A stretch of DNA of 64,000 nt from Myrica gale (GCA_963930655.1 OZ005604.1:13402001-13466000), one strand, 5' to 3'. Positions 11,214 to 22,985 are shown, counted from the stretch's first letter. A program made the numbers and translations. Notes: generated by a model not told the origin, from the sequence alone.

Positions 11214-12537
11214 TTTTGGAATCACGAGATCGGCGCAGCGAAAGACAGGATCGTTGAAATCAGAGCAGCCCAAGCATTCTGCCTCCTTCAGATCCACGCA
11301 CATAGGTCTGAGAGAGAGAGAGAATCTAGAGAGAGAAAGAAGAGAGGGAAACTCTCTTTCGTGAATTTCGTTCGAATGAAAATCTCTCTTCTCAACTGAT
11401 TTCTGAGCTATTTATAATGGCTGGCTCAGAACTCAACTGTGCTATAGCGTGAGATCTTTAGGGATCTCAAATCTCGGCCGTAGGATCATCATGAAAAACT
11501 CTTTTTCATTAAACCCTTATATTCTGTATTCTGAATTTATGGGCTTCTACAAATTGTGATCATGTCCATTAATATATCACAATTGACCCCCGAGATAATG
11601 AGACTGTTTTTGTGAAATCTCTTTTGCTAACAATTATATGTTTATTTATCCTTCTACCATACTATATTCCACATGAGCTAATAGGACCGGAAGAATATCA
11701 CCGATTAAGTCCATAGCTCATATAATTCTTAATTCTTAGTCTGTGCCTAGTTGGACTTCCAACACTTTTCGAAAAAAAATTTCGCAAATATTTACTTAAT
11801 TTATTATATAAGTAAAACTCGCGAAAACACTTTTCACAAAAATCTCGCTGCAGCGTTTTTACAAGAGTCCAAAAATATACAGACATAATGAATATACTGC
11901 CTCATCAAGAGACTGGTGGATTCCATATTGAGCAATTATACAAATTTACTTATTATGCACAAGGCCAACCTTATCTGGATTATTTGATCTGCGAATATCA
12001 TCACCAAATGATTCAGTCAAAGCACATGCACACAACAAGCAAACCTGCACAACTCTCTCAGGTCTAAGGACAACATAAGCTAATTGTGTTGAATATCTTT
12101 CTCTACATCAGTGATTATTTTCAAAAGGTATTCATAGTTGATCCGGTTCAGTGCATTTACTCTTACATTTCACCCACTCGTCTGCTTAAGGTCACCACCT
12201 CAATGACGAAGTCCATCATTCTATCTTATTGAGGCACAACGAGTGTAGACCTATTTTGTACATAATCATGTACCTTGGTCTAGAACAAAGTGAGTCAACA
12301 AGGATCCGAAAAGCCATACTCCCCCCCTCCGATTAATTAATCATTGGCTTGACTTTTCTACAATGTTGCTCAACAATATGATATCTAATGTCATTATAAA
12401 TATGACATCTTATGTCATTGCAAATATGACATCCTATGTCATTGCATGTACCCAAAATAATATACAAGTGATTAATCAGTAATAATAATTTTCTCATAAT
12501 TATGCAAAATGATTGTTTTGAGGGCATACATCTAACA
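11214..12537 (-). repeat. copia-1 5' LTR (1324 bp)
   Basis: Right terminal repeat of copia-1. The minus strand starts TGTTAGATGTATGCCC at 12537. It matches the left LTR at about 90% by eye and holds an extra block (11447-11881) missing from the left copy. Part of that block (11450-11728) resembles the LTR of copia-2 (55928-56166) in the same orientation, and the sequence beyond it (11882-12400) resembles the copia-2 3' untranslated region (56360-56800). Confidence 0.82.
11407..11418 (-). promoter_or_regulatory. TATA box in copia-1 5' LTR
   Basis: TTATAAATAGC on the minus strand, identical to the site in the left LTR (4497-4508). This is the expected promoter for copia-1 transcription. Confidence 0.5.
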
Positions 12538-12542
12538 AGACC

Positions 12543-13465
12543 ATCACGACTAGGAAGGAAACCCTTGACCAAAGATAAATCACGAGCCCGATATAGCATA
12601 CAAAATAAAATTTCCATCCCAATTACAAAAGGAAAGGGAGAAAGAGGGTCACCCTGACGAAGGTCGCGAGTCGGAACAATCATCCCTTGAGGACTACCCT
12701 AGAGCAAAATAGAGTATGAGACGGAGGATAAACATGCTTTAATCCATGAGAGCCTTGGACATTTTGAGGCTGAGGAGAATAAGATTTCATTCCATCCAAT
12801 TGTATGCCTTGGACATGTCAATCTTGAGAGAAAAGCTCCCAGTTGGACCTTTTTTATGACTCAGGGCATAAAAATCTCATGAGCCGACCTCGGACAAAAG
12901 CAAACTGTTGATCAGAAATCATGCAGGGCAAAAAGAACTTCAAACGGGTGCAATGATCTTTGGAATGATTGTGTAACTGACATTACAGAGGTTGATCGGT
13001 CGATAGTGGGCCACCTTAAATGGATGATCCACTTTTGAAATTAAGACCAAGAAAGTATGATTCATTGAATGAAGTAGATACCCAATATTAAAAAAATCTT
13101 AGACCATACTAACGACCTCAGTGCTGAATATCCCAAAATGTCATGTAAAATAAAGCAGGCAATCCGTCAGGCCCTGGAGCTTTGGTAGACCCCAAAGATT
13201 TGACAGACGCAAATATTTCCGCCCCTGAAGGAATTGAGTCAAGAATATCCATATCAACCAGGGTAAGTACAGGAGAAATCAAGTTGGCTAAATCAAATGG
13301 GAGAATTGAGTCTGAAGTACGAAAGAGATCTTGAAAGTAAGATGAGAAACACGAGCCAATATTAGCACAACCCGAGATCCAAGTGTCATCATTGATTTGG
13401 AGGGTAAAAATAGAATTGTGTACGGCTGATGACGGTGATCATATGAAAGAACTTCGTATTTAAAT
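12543..13465 (-). pseudogene. LINE-A reverse transcriptase, N-terminal half
   Basis: The minus strand carries GPDGLPALFYMTFW (near 13140-13185), where L1-type RTs have a GPDG motif, and LRQGDPLSPFPFVIGMEIL (near 12600-12665), the conserved RQGDPLSP box. Frames are broken by stops and small indels. The right flank of copia-1 cuts it at 12542, just after SRDG. The active-site CADD box is found at 4262-4310, on the other side of copia-1. Confidence 0.88.
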
Positions 13466-14143
13466 GGGTTAGTGACCATTTTGGTCCCAAGGTTTTAGAG
13501 CTTTTTTCAAAATGGTCCTTAGATTTCAAATTTGCTAAAATTAGTTCTTAGGTTATTGTTATTTGTCGATTTAATCTTTTCATCCAATTCCTTCCGTTAC
13601 ATGCACAGTCGGCTAACGGTGGGACATGTCACACCCAATAAGATCCCGTCACGTGTACTAATTTGAAAAAAAAAACTCAAAAGCATGTCCACGTTGGCAA
13701 AAACAAAAAAAAAAACTGGGGAGGCCACCCGAGCCACCTCCGCGGCTCCCCTGATATGGGCTCCAGTTCGCAGGTTGTGGCACCCCTGTAGCCACCTTCA
13801 CGAGGCTGGCTCCCGGCCACCCCTTATCAGGGGAGCCGCGAGGGTGGTTCGTGGCCACCCCGACGACAGGAAGCACAGATATGGGCTCCCTCGCGGGAAG
13901 GGGTGGCCTCCCCAGTTTTTTTAATTTACGAAAATGTCAATGTGGACAGGCTTTTGAGTTTTTTTTTCAAATTAGTACATGTGGCGGGATCATATTAGAT
14001 ATGACGTGTCCCGTCTCTAGCTGAATGTGCATGTAAGGAACGAAATTGGACGGAATGATTAAATCGACAAATAACAATAACCTAAGGACTAATTTGAGAA
14101 AATTTGAAATCTAGGGACCATTTTGAAAAAGGGTCTAAAACCC
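13466..14143 (+). mobile_element. Mutator-like MITE, 678 bp, 9-bp target duplication
   Basis: Terminal inverted repeats of about 260 bp: the left begins GGGTTAGTGACCATTTTGG, and the right, reverse-complemented, begins GGGTTTTAGACCCTTTTTC. Both continue with matching blocks such as GGTTATTGTTATTTGTCG. The flanks are TATTTAAAT at 13457-13465 and 14144-14152, a perfect 9-bp duplication typical of Mutator-like elements. The centre (13715-13910) is GC-rich and itself folds (gaggccacccgagcc / ggtggcctcc). No transposase is encoded. It lies inside LINE-A and so is younger than the LINE. Confidence 0.88.
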
Positions 14144-14152
14144 TATTTAAAT

Positions 14153-14930
14153 CCTTAGAAACCAACCACTGAACCCTAGACCGTTGGAGCCAAAGAGATT
14201 CTTCGCGAATCTGTTGTTTGTGAATAACGGTCTTGAGGGAAAGTTCTAACTCAAGATTGGAGGGGGTAGGATCATCTTGTTGGACTTTGTCCAATGAGCT
14301 GGTCAGAGACCGAATACGGTCTTTGATATAGCAGAAACGGAGATGATTCCACTGACGAAGAGCTTTCTTAACGGAATCCAATTTAATAGACAAAACCCGT
14401 GCTGGGAAACCCGAGACAGGAATGTTCCATATAGTGGCTACTGTATAAAAGTTACCATGGTCCCTAACCCACATTTCCTCAAATTTGAAAGGGCGACAAG
14501 ACAGCTGAGCATGGCCTATAGTATTAAGGATCAGGGGTAGATGATCTGAAGCTGCTACTGGAACATGGAGAATGGTGGCATCAGGAAAAAAGGTGACGCC
14601 AAGCAGAATTTACTAAACTGCGGTCAAGTCGTAGAAGCTGCAAGTCAATTATTCCATGTGAACTGGTTGCCATTAAACCCCAATTCAATTAAACCGTTGG
14701 AATTGATAAAGGATGTGAGACCAAAACGAGATGAACAAGCAAAGGGTTTACCACCCCGCTTTTCCTGTTGGGAGGAAACGGCATTAAAATCGTCAACCAA
14801 CACCCAAGGTTCCGAGATAGAAGCTGCAAGATCATCCATAGTGTCCCAAAATTCTTGCTTTTCATAATACCGAGAGGGGCCATGAATCATAGACAAGACA
14901 AATGAAGCAGTAGATGATGACTTAGTAAAC
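14153..14930 (-). pseudogene. LINE-A endonuclease and linker
   Basis: The minus strand encodes the middle of an L1-type apurinic endonuclease: MIHGPSRYYEKQEFWDTM then WVLVDDFNAV (GDFNxV-type motif with D for G) and GNQFTWNN between 14640 and 14896. The linker before the RT domain is at 14153-14474 (KALRQWNH, REESLWLQRSRVQWL). The N-terminal part of the endonuclease is missing beyond about 14930, where homology stops, so the LINE is truncated or interrupted there. It shares the general L1 layout with LINE-B but is a different copy. Confidence 0.87.
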
Positions 14931-15990
14931 GGTATTTTACATTAGTTAGGATATAATTTCATGACTTAAATAAAATTCATAATTGATGTAAAAGGAATCC
15001 TTTTAAGTAGACCACATTTTCGAAAGGACTATTGTGAGATGTAGAAGCCTTGAATGAATCTGTTCATGACTGACAAGAATTTGCTTATCCCAACACTTTG
15101 CAGTCAGGTCCAAATTAAGATTAAATATGACTTTCTTATTCCTCAATTACTGCAATTTTAAAAACTGACTACTTCTTCAGTTTGTTTATTTTTGATAAGT
15201 TACACGCACACACTCAATGGATTTTTAAGTCTTTCACCTAACCTTACAACCGCACATCCACCCTTTTTATCGGGGAGGACTTGATCATCCAAGTGCCTTG
15301 AAAATCCTGTTTCAAAATGTTTACTTTAGAGTTTACTTCCAGAAATTTTATTTTTAATTTTATCAATAGAACATCTGCTTCTGTATCTGTCGCCACAGGC
15401 GTGCCCCGGATCTTTACAGACTAGGAACATGCTGAAATCACCCCCATTGCTAAGAGGAGTACACTCCATCAACAAACTTAAAGATTCTACTTTGAGTATA
15501 GGCCATGTGGTATCTAGATAGCTTATATAGGACTACAACTGTACCAAATAGGTAAACTAACCTCTTTCTTTCTGCCAATTATAGGGAAACCAAACACAAA
15601 AAGCTGATTACTCCAAATAGCAGCTTACAGCTTATTGACTAAATTGTGGACTAAAAAACTAGAGTTTAGATACTTATGGCTATGGCTTAGTGGTAATTTT
15701 CCCCTTACCAAGATGGAGGCCTGGGATTTGACCTGCTGGGCATGTTGGATTTATGGTTCTATATTCACTGAGAAAATTAATTATGCAGATGAGAAGGAAC
15801 CCTTCTTCCTTAGCTCTTCTGAAATTAGGAGAAAATTTTTGCCATCCTCTCTCTCTCTTTCTTGAATTTTCTTTTCAATACTTGTTCCTTATTCTGTTAT
15901 TCATTGTTAGACTACTGTGTAGAAATATTTGAGATACTAGACGTCCCGTGGCAGTTGTAAGTTACATATGTGTGGCAATATTCTTTTCTC
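14931..15990. other. No gene recognised
   Basis: AT-rich sequence between the two LINEs. Apart from a possible SINE head (15674-15760) I see nothing coding. The open frame at 15635-15865 (+) has no recognisable domain and overlaps that SINE-like piece. Confidence 0.5.
15674..15760 (+). mobile_element. Possible tRNA-derived SINE head
   Basis: TGGCTTAGTGGTAA resembles the pol III A box, and about 40 bp later GGCCTGGGATTTGACCTG resembles the B box (GGTTCGANNC) with changes. Spacing and order match tRNA-derived plant SINEs. The tail and target duplications are not clear. Confidence 0.4.
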
Positions 15991-15995
15991 AAGAT

Positions 15996-16650
15996 TTATG
16001 GAGAAGAATTTAAATTAATTACAAACTGGTGCCGATGTCTTAATTTATGCTGAAGCTGCATTTGGAGAGTAGGTAGTGGAAGTGAATGTGATAGTGATTT
16101 GATTTCTAAGGCTAAATCACAATTCGAATGATGTCTTCCATTGATTGATAATGAACACCCTGCCCAACCATAGGACAATCCGACACTCTCCATAAAGTTT
16201 GAGCAACAGGGCATTGAACTAACTGATGGACACCTCCTCTTTTGCACCCTTACACAGAGGACATAAATCTCTTCCTTCCTCCACTATGTTCATTACTTCA
16301 TTCAATCTACCTCTGAAAGGGAGAGCATTATTCCCGCATTTCCACAAAAACAACTTCAGTTAATCTTGAATTTTCAACATCCAATCATTTTCCCCAAGCA
16401 CACTAGGAACCACGCGGGTAAGGCATCCAAACCAAAACATCAACATGTCCTTCAATAAGAGGTCACAACTTACAAATGGCTTCAGTAGAGGAGAGTTCAA
16501 ATATAGATGGATAAGTGGTGCATTCCAAGTCCTAGATTCAAAATCAAACAAATCTGCCACAGAGAAATTAGCAGGAAATACTTCAGCCTCAATCCTTCTA
16601 ACAGGACGACCATCTTCAAAACTAGGAATCCAAGCATCTAACTCCATATC
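15996..16650 (-). pseudogene. LINE-B C-terminal zinc-binding region
   Basis: The minus strand shows the end of an L1-like ORF2: a DGRPVRRIEAEVFP block (near 16600), a segment with NAPLIHLYLNSP, and near 16200-16260 CPLCKRGG followed by SISSMPCCSNFMESVG, resembling the reverse-transcriptase-associated zinc finger (zf-RVT) of plant LINEs. Frames are broken. It is continuous with the RT domain to its right. Confidence 0.75.
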
Positions 16651-18370
16651 AATCGTTTATTGCAGCAACTCGCGAATCTGCAATAACCCATGCCAAGTCC
16701 AAGATAAACTCCGTCCCCCACTACAACTTAAAAAATATCCAGACCAGAAATATTTTACCTTAAGAACCCGAGCCCAAAGTTGATCAGGAGATTTGATAAG
16801 TAACTACCCAAGCTTTGTAAGAAGAGCTTGATAATATCAAATAATCTCCTAACCCCCACTCCACCCCATTCCTTTGGGACACAAATCTTACTCCAAGCCA
16901 CTAGAGTATACCTATGCCCATCAGACTCATTAAATCCCTAGAAGATATTTTTAAACAAATTATCCACTTTCTTGCACCAAGATTTTGGTAACAAAAAATA
17001 AGTCATCTGGTATTGTGGGAGAGTCGATGCCATCACTCACAGCAACACAGTCCTCCTAGCCTACGACAATACTTTTTGACAAATACGTTATCGAAGCTGT
17101 TGAAAAGTTTGGACTTTAGATCTTGGCATGATTAAAGGAAGACCCAGATATTTACTCCCTAATCTCATCTTCTTGAGATTAAATTCCTCACAAATGGCAG
17201 TCTGAACAGATGCAAGAGTATTACGACTAAAAGCAATAGAAGACTTGTGAATATTAATCTTATGACCAGGCCAAACTTCATATTGCTAAAAGCATATTTT
17301 TAACAGCTCTAACCTCCCTAAGATTTTCTTTAATGAAAAAAAATCAAATCATCAGCAAATATAAGATGAGAAATTGAGGGAGCATTCCGAGCTACCTTCA
17401 CTCCAAGTAGTCTTTCATCCTGTTCTTCTTTGAGAGCCAACCTTGTAATAGTTTCTGCACACAAGATAAACAAGAAAGGGGATATGGGATCACCCTATCT
17501 TACCATACGCTGAGGCCGAAATAATCCAAAAGGTGACCCATTCAGTAGCACCGAAAAAGAAACTGTAGAGAGACACTGCTGAATCAATTGAATCCAATGA
17601 GGAGCAAATCCAAACGCATGAAGAACACGCATAATAAAATATCACTCCAACCGATATTATGCGTGCTCTATATCAATTTTAATAGCAGCAAGACCCTTCC
17701 TCCCCTTCTTAATTTTCATAGAATGAAAAATCTCTTGCGCTCTAGTTGTGTTCTCTTAAATAGATCTTCTAGGAAAAAAACGCAGCATGAGGGAAATAAA
17801 TTAATTTTCCCATAGAAGCATGCAAACAATCTAATAGTAGCAACTTGGTGATTATTTTAGACGCGACATTACATAGGCTAATCGGCCTATAATGAGTAAT
17901 GAGCATTGGATTTGCTACTTTGGGAATAAGCATATGAAGTGTGTGATTCAATTGTCGTGGCAAAAATTCAGATCTAAAAAAATTTTGTACCATACTCACA
18001 ACTTCTTCACAAATCGAAGTCTCATATGTCCGAAAAAAAGCCAATCATCCTATCAGGACCAGGAGCTTTTTTTGTACCAATTCATTTTACAGCAGAAAAA
18101 GTCTCCTTCCAGTTGGTATAGAACATAGCATCTGATTTTCCTCATGAGTAATCAATGATGGAATAATATCAGCTAATGAATCCTGATTCTCAGTAGCTGT
18201 GGAGCTAAAGAGTTGTTGAAGATAGTCTATAATATGTCCTCCAATCACCTCCCTTCCTGACAGCCACCTTCCTTCATGGTCCTTCAAAGCTTCAATACAA
18301 TTTCTACGTCTCCGAATCTCTATAGAGAGATGGAAAAAAATGTCTATTCAAGTCAATGGTAGAAAACCAT
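16651..18370 (-). pseudogene. LINE-B reverse transcriptase
   Basis: Minus-strand RT domain in pieces. LPRQLNHTLHMLIPKV and YRPISLCNVASKIITK (17850-17965) form the fingers and palm start. RQGDPISPFLFILCAE (near 17470-17515) and SISHLIFADDLIFF (near 17335-17380, with an intact FADD box) form the catalytic core. Upstream at 18087-18290 is a linker with GREVIGGHIIDYLQQLF. Stops and frameshifts occur at about 17340, 17650, 17770 and 18050. The active-site aspartates are still present, but no continuous frame remains. Confidence 0.88.
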
Positions 18371-19234
18371 GTAACTCGAGACTAAGCACGCCACAACTCT
18401 TCCACTTAACGTTGAAGTTCCACCAGAGCAACTCGCAAAGAATTCTCTACATCAATACCCAAAGATAAATCCGCCCTGTGTTGAAAAAATTCCAGCTGCA
18501 ACTCAAGTTGTATAATACTATATTTAATGGAGCCAAATTCTTCCCTATTCCAAATTTTTCGAAGCCATCCAAGTTTTCTTAATTTTGTCACCCAAAATAA
18601 ACCTTGGAAAACCCTTGCAACCCAAGTGCCAAGTTACTTTTACCGCGGAAAACCCTTGGACTAGCATCTGACCCCCCCCCCTTCTTTTGTGTTTAACAAA
18701 ATAAGAGCATGATCTGAAGCATATCTGGGAAGATGCTTCAAGATAGCACGTAGAAATAAAATCCTCCATGGGCCATTAGCAATCACCTTGTCAAAAATAG
18801 CACCATTCCCTTCCTTCCCATTAGTCCAAGTATATGAATTCCCTACAAAAACCACCTCAATCAAACCATGTTGAAGAGACAACTCATATAAACCATTTGC
18901 AGAAAATGAAGCCCAAGGACGACCTCCTCGCTTATTAGCCTGCCTAGAAACTGAATTAAAATCCCCCATAATAGCTCGAGGACCATTATGAGATGCACCA
19001 ATTCTACCCAACTTACACCAAAAGTCAGCTTTTTGATGCCAATATGGAGGTCCATAGATGATGGAAAGCATCCGAGGCTGACTTGGAGGATCCGAGGACA
19101 CCAAAAGATTAATCAAGTTTGAATCTTGATGTTGTACTTCAATGTCAACCTCCACATGCCAAGCCATAATCAAGCCACCGGTACTCCTCCGTACTGGCAC
19201 TTCAGAAATTAAAGAAAAACCCAGGGCTGCGGCT
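18371..19234 (-). pseudogene. LINE-B endonuclease (C-terminal two thirds)
   Basis: The stretch 18661-19200 is open and encodes an L1-type endonuclease: GGLIMAWH, SIIYGPPYWHQKADFW, AIMGDFNSV (catalytic GDFN), a SYTWTNG segment and YASDHALILL (catalytic SDH). The conserved D and H residues of the exonuclease-endonuclease-phosphatase fold are present. The N-terminal part of the domain is found further on at 19590-19745 after an interruption. A run of nine C at 18671-18679 follows the frame end. Confidence 0.9.
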
Positions 19235-19589
19235 GCTGACCTGTTCTATTTCCTATGGTTTAAATGGAATTCATGCTTTTATTGGTAATTTGATAAAAAA
19301 AAAAACGACTCTGCTAGTTGTTCACCCCATGTAGTGCATTTGCTTATAAAAAAAAAGAAAAACGTGCTCTAAGTGGGCCAGTTATGGGATAAACGTGCTC
19401 TCCGGCCCGTATCTTCGGCAGCCCGCATAGGCCCATAGTTGGGTTGTAACTTCGGGTCCTTTCAGTCACTATAGAAATCCGGTTTCCACCTGAATAGAAC
19501 ATTGTGTTTTAAAGAAAGGCGCTAACATGCCTATGCGCTTAAGACTGAAAATAGAAAACTGTTTTCAGAAATAGAATCTAAACGCACTC
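19235..19589. other. Unrecognised ~350-bp interruption of LINE-B
   Basis: This sequence splits the LINE-B endonuclease. It has A-rich runs (19294-19304, 19348-19362) and a repeated acgtgctct motif (19365, 19393). No target duplication or terminal repeats could be fixed by eye. Confidence 0.4.
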
Positions 19590-19930
19590 TAGCTTATTCA
19601 AGATACCAGAAGCAACCATTGATTTTGTCTCCGCCAGACACAAGCAATCTGGGTTGGATATCTTAAGTAGTGCCCAAAGTCTCCTCATTGTCGTGGCTCG
19701 AGATAAGCCATGAGAATTCCAATATAGTCTAATCATAAGGTATTGGGGGTATGGTTAGACCTGCCTCCTCAACCATAGAAAAATCATTCACCTCCATAAG
19801 ATTATCTCGAGATTGCCCTGATGATGATTGCCCCAGCTCCATCCTGCGAGATTTCCTATGCCTACTAGCCCAAGCAGTCAGCGGAACATGGTCCTCCTAA
19901 TTCTCTTATGGATAAGCTTTAGATTGATCT
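19590..19930 (-). pseudogene. LINE-B endonuclease N-terminus and upstream region
   Basis: The minus strand encodes WNSHGLSRATTMRRLWALLK and NPDCLCLAETK (19610-19745), the start of an L1-type endonuclease: W-N-x-x-G-L and the catalytic E in LAETK. Upstream (19750-19900) is a possible ORF2 leader without recognisable domains. This completes LINE-B at about 16.0-19.9 kb on the minus strand. Confidence 0.82.
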
Positions 19931-20191
19931 TCCCAAATCCTCAAAGGATTTTGTAGAGTTAAGAGATTGAGGAAGGATGTAGACGGTGCAAAGAGAAAGA
20001 GAGTGAATGAAATATCCTTGTATATTTTGTAATCAATAATACAAGAGACAATGACATTATATTGACTAAGTTGTAACTGATATATTACATAACAGAATAA
20101 CAGAGTCCATAACTAATTGAGCTGAGCTGGATAATCACTGCTGATTTGGAGATTGGAGTTTGTTCTGGAACTTTACCGATACATCTTCACA
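19931..20191 (-). repeat. copia-3 3' LTR
   Basis: On the minus strand GGCTTGAGGGCA (polypurine tract, near 20191-20203) is followed by TGTGAAGATG, the likely LTR start. The LTR is short (about 240-260 bp), as in Ale/Retrofit-like copia elements. Its outer end is uncertain. Confidence 0.6.
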
Positions 20192-21830
20192 TGCCCTCAA
20201 GCCAAAGTGTGTATATTCAAAACACTTAGCTTGGACAAAATAAAATGAAACTTAGATGTAGGTAAAGCCTTAGTAAACAAATCAGCTAATTGATTGTGTG
20301 TTGAAACATGTAAGAGTCGAATTACACTAGCCTGCAGATGGTGACGTACAACATGACAATCAATTTCGATATCTTTTGTTCTTTCATGAAAAACAGGATT
20401 TTCAGCTATATGAAGAGCAGCTTTATTATCACAAAATAATAAAGCGGGTTGATTATGTGAAATAGTGAGATCCCGAAGAACATATGTAAGCCAAAGTAGC
20501 TCATAAGTAGTCGTCGCTAGTGCCCTGTACTCTGCCTCAGCAGAGGATCTGGAGACGGTAGATTGCTTTTTTTATTTCCAGGAAATTAAGGAATCATCGA
20601 GAAAAATACAATAGCCAGTAATAGATCTTCGTGTATCCGGGCAAGTGGCCCAATCTGAATCAGAGAATGCCTTGAAATGTAAAGCTGAAGATGAAGAAAA
20701 GAATAAGCCCTACCCTGGAGTGGCTTTAAGATACCGAAGAACCCAATGGACTGCTTGAAGATGGAACTTTGTGGGTTTATCCAAAAATTGGCTCAAAGTT
20801 TGGATGACATATGACAATTCAGGTCTGATTATTGTCAAGTATACGAGACGCCCAACCAGTCTCCTATAAACACTAGGATCAAGAAGGAGAGTTCCTGAAC
20901 TAGTATCTAACTTAATAGATTGCTCAAGAGGAACGGTAAGGGGTCGAGCACCAGAGAAACCAATGTCCTTGAGTATATCCAAAGTGTATTTCCTTTGACA
21001 TAAGGAAATCCCTTTCTATGACCGAGCTACCTCAAGGCCAAGAAAATATTTTGCAGGACCAAGATCCTTAATTCGAAACTGATCATGCATGGAAGCTTTG
21101 ATGTCAATAATTGCTTGAAGGTTATTTCTAGCAACCAACACATCATCAACATAAATAAGCAACACAAGAAAAATATCACCCTTAGTGAGAGTAAACATGG
21201 TAGAATCAGAAGCTGCTTGTTGGAAACCCGAGTGAAGAAGAAAAGTTAAAAACTTGTTGAACCACTGTCGGGATGCTTGTTTAAGTCCATAGAGGGACTT
21301 TGTGAGCTTGCATACTTGACCAGCTTCATGTTTACCAAAAACAGGGAGAATTTGCATGAAAACCTCTTCATGTAAATCCCCATGAAGGAAAACATTATTT
21401 ACATCAAATTGATATAAATACCAATTCTTGATAGACACCGCAGCAAGTAGAGAACGTACTGTTACTAATTTAACAACAGGGGAAAAGGTATCTAGATAAT
21501 CAAGACCGGCTTGTTGGGTATACCCCTTTGCTACCAACCTAGCCTTATACCTTTCAATTGAGTCATCAAATCTGTATTTTATCTTATAAATCCAACGAAA
21601 ACCAATTGCTTCTTATTAGCAGGTAATGTAGTGAGAATCCAAGTATTATTTGACTCAAGAGCAGAATTTTCAACATTCATTGCCTTCTGCCAAAGAGGGT
21701 TTTTAATGGCTTAATGAAAAATTTTGGCACCAATAAACATCCCTTAATATTCCAAGGACTTTGATCCATTATACGATCACGAAAATGAGATGAAGGAAAG
21801 CTTAGGAACAAAGTGCCACGATCTAAAAAT
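20192..21830 (-). pseudogene. copia-3 reverse transcriptase and RNase H
   Basis: Minus-strand copia pol. RT runs from [20 protein letters not shown] (21480-21537) through [25 protein letters not shown] (near 21265-21310) and [11 protein letters not shown] (near 21130-21165), and on to [13 protein letters not shown]. The connection and RNase H start at 20710-20982 (RLVGRLVYLTIIRPELSY), and the RNase H core lies near 20300-20570 ([13 protein letters not shown] sequence). RNase H is broken by a stop near 21000 and others. Only the end of integrase remains at 21540-21760; gag and the 5' LTR are lost. Confidence 0.88.
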
Positions 21831-22770
21831 CACCATCCTAACTCCAGATTTATTCATCGGCCGATCAGTCACCAACCTTCCAACCAAAGTACAAGGTGTA
21901 CCATCTTCTCCCTCATCAAAGGAAGGAGACTCCATAACAAACCACAATAAGGAAGATCACTAAAGAAATAGGGAAAAGGAGGAAAAAAGCACAAGCATAA
22001 GTCACAAAAATGATTCAGATGAAAACATAGAACACCTGAGATCCAGGAAAAAGAAGAAGAAACGAGAAGAAAAGGATTAGAAAAGAAGAAAAGATAGGTT
22101 AGATACAACGAAAATGATCTATGGTGGGGCCGCACAAGGGAGATCGGATGAAAGAATGATCTTAGGGTCACCAATCCCTTACAAATAAATAATAATCCTT
22201 TTATTCCTAAAGGCAGATTCAAGATTTTTTTAGGTTTAATTGTTTCACTCGTCACTAGGGTATTTTCTAATCCCAAACCGGTCACTAGGATATGTTTGGT
22301 CCTAAATTGGTCTAATTAATGTAATTAATGAAGACACGTGTTAAGTAATTGCCAATAGTCAAAAGTCTCAATTATGTCAAATCATTTCTCGGCATGCCAC
22401 ATTTGACTGCCTCAATTAATTTTCCCTCAAAATCTAATTGTCACACAAGCTAATTGTGATATGCCTTAAGGCTCTCTATGGATGGGAAGCTTAGAGTTGA
22501 CGGAAGGTAAGGTAGCTGGAATAGCACTAAACATGATCCGGTACGACCGCTATCATGTGCACTTCTCAACTCTCATCCCCGGCCTCGCTCGATCGATCAA
22601 CTATGCCCCTGCTATATATGATTGGTTATGAGTAAAATATGATCACATGACTGCGAGGATGTGAGAGCAAGGTAAAAAATACACTTCAAAAACTCAAAGG
22701 TATACGTAAAAAGATCCCCAAATCAAACCCCTTTTTAATCTGCTTTCCCCTCCTGGTAAAGTTCTTAATA
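21831..22770. other. No gene recognised
   Basis: Intergenic sequence. The open frame at 21869-22285 (-) is rich in F, L and S, has no domain and looks like chance. I see no repeat structure beyond the TA run that follows. Confidence 0.5.
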
Positions 22771-22777
22771 TTTGAAC

Positions 22778-22780
<3 letters not shown>

Positions 22781-22813
<33 letters not shown>
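22781..22813. repeat. (TA)n microsatellite
   Basis: About 16 copies of TA in a row (tatata...). Likely polymorphic in length. Confidence 0.95.
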
Positions 22814-22816
<3 letters not shown>

Positions 22817-22843
22817 GGTGTGGAGGACGTTGAGATAGACATG

Positions 22844-22985
22844 GTGTTGGAAATATGCCCTCAAAACCAGTTATTAAATAACTATGAGATAATTATTTCT
22901 TTATTGTCACATGCATTTATTACTTATTGGGTATAATGTTGTAACATGAGATGTTACACAATTATATTGTTAATTAAAATTGTAG
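22844..22985 (+). repeat. Fragment of a copia LTR
   Basis: TGTTGGAAATATGCCCTCAA followed by aaccagttatt and actatgagataattatt closely resembles the start of the copia-1 LTR (minus strand from 5205: TGTTAGATGTATGCCCTCAA), but on the opposite strand. It is cut off after about 140 bp. Confidence 0.65.

Noticed and set aside
13658..13924. 72-79 codon frames in the centre of the 13.5-kb MITE
   Set aside because: Arise from the GC-rich inverted core and have no homology I recognise.
21869..22285. 138-codon minus-strand frame
   Set aside because: Hydrophobic F/L/S-rich translation of a purine-rich strand; resembles no known family and follows a truncated copia element.
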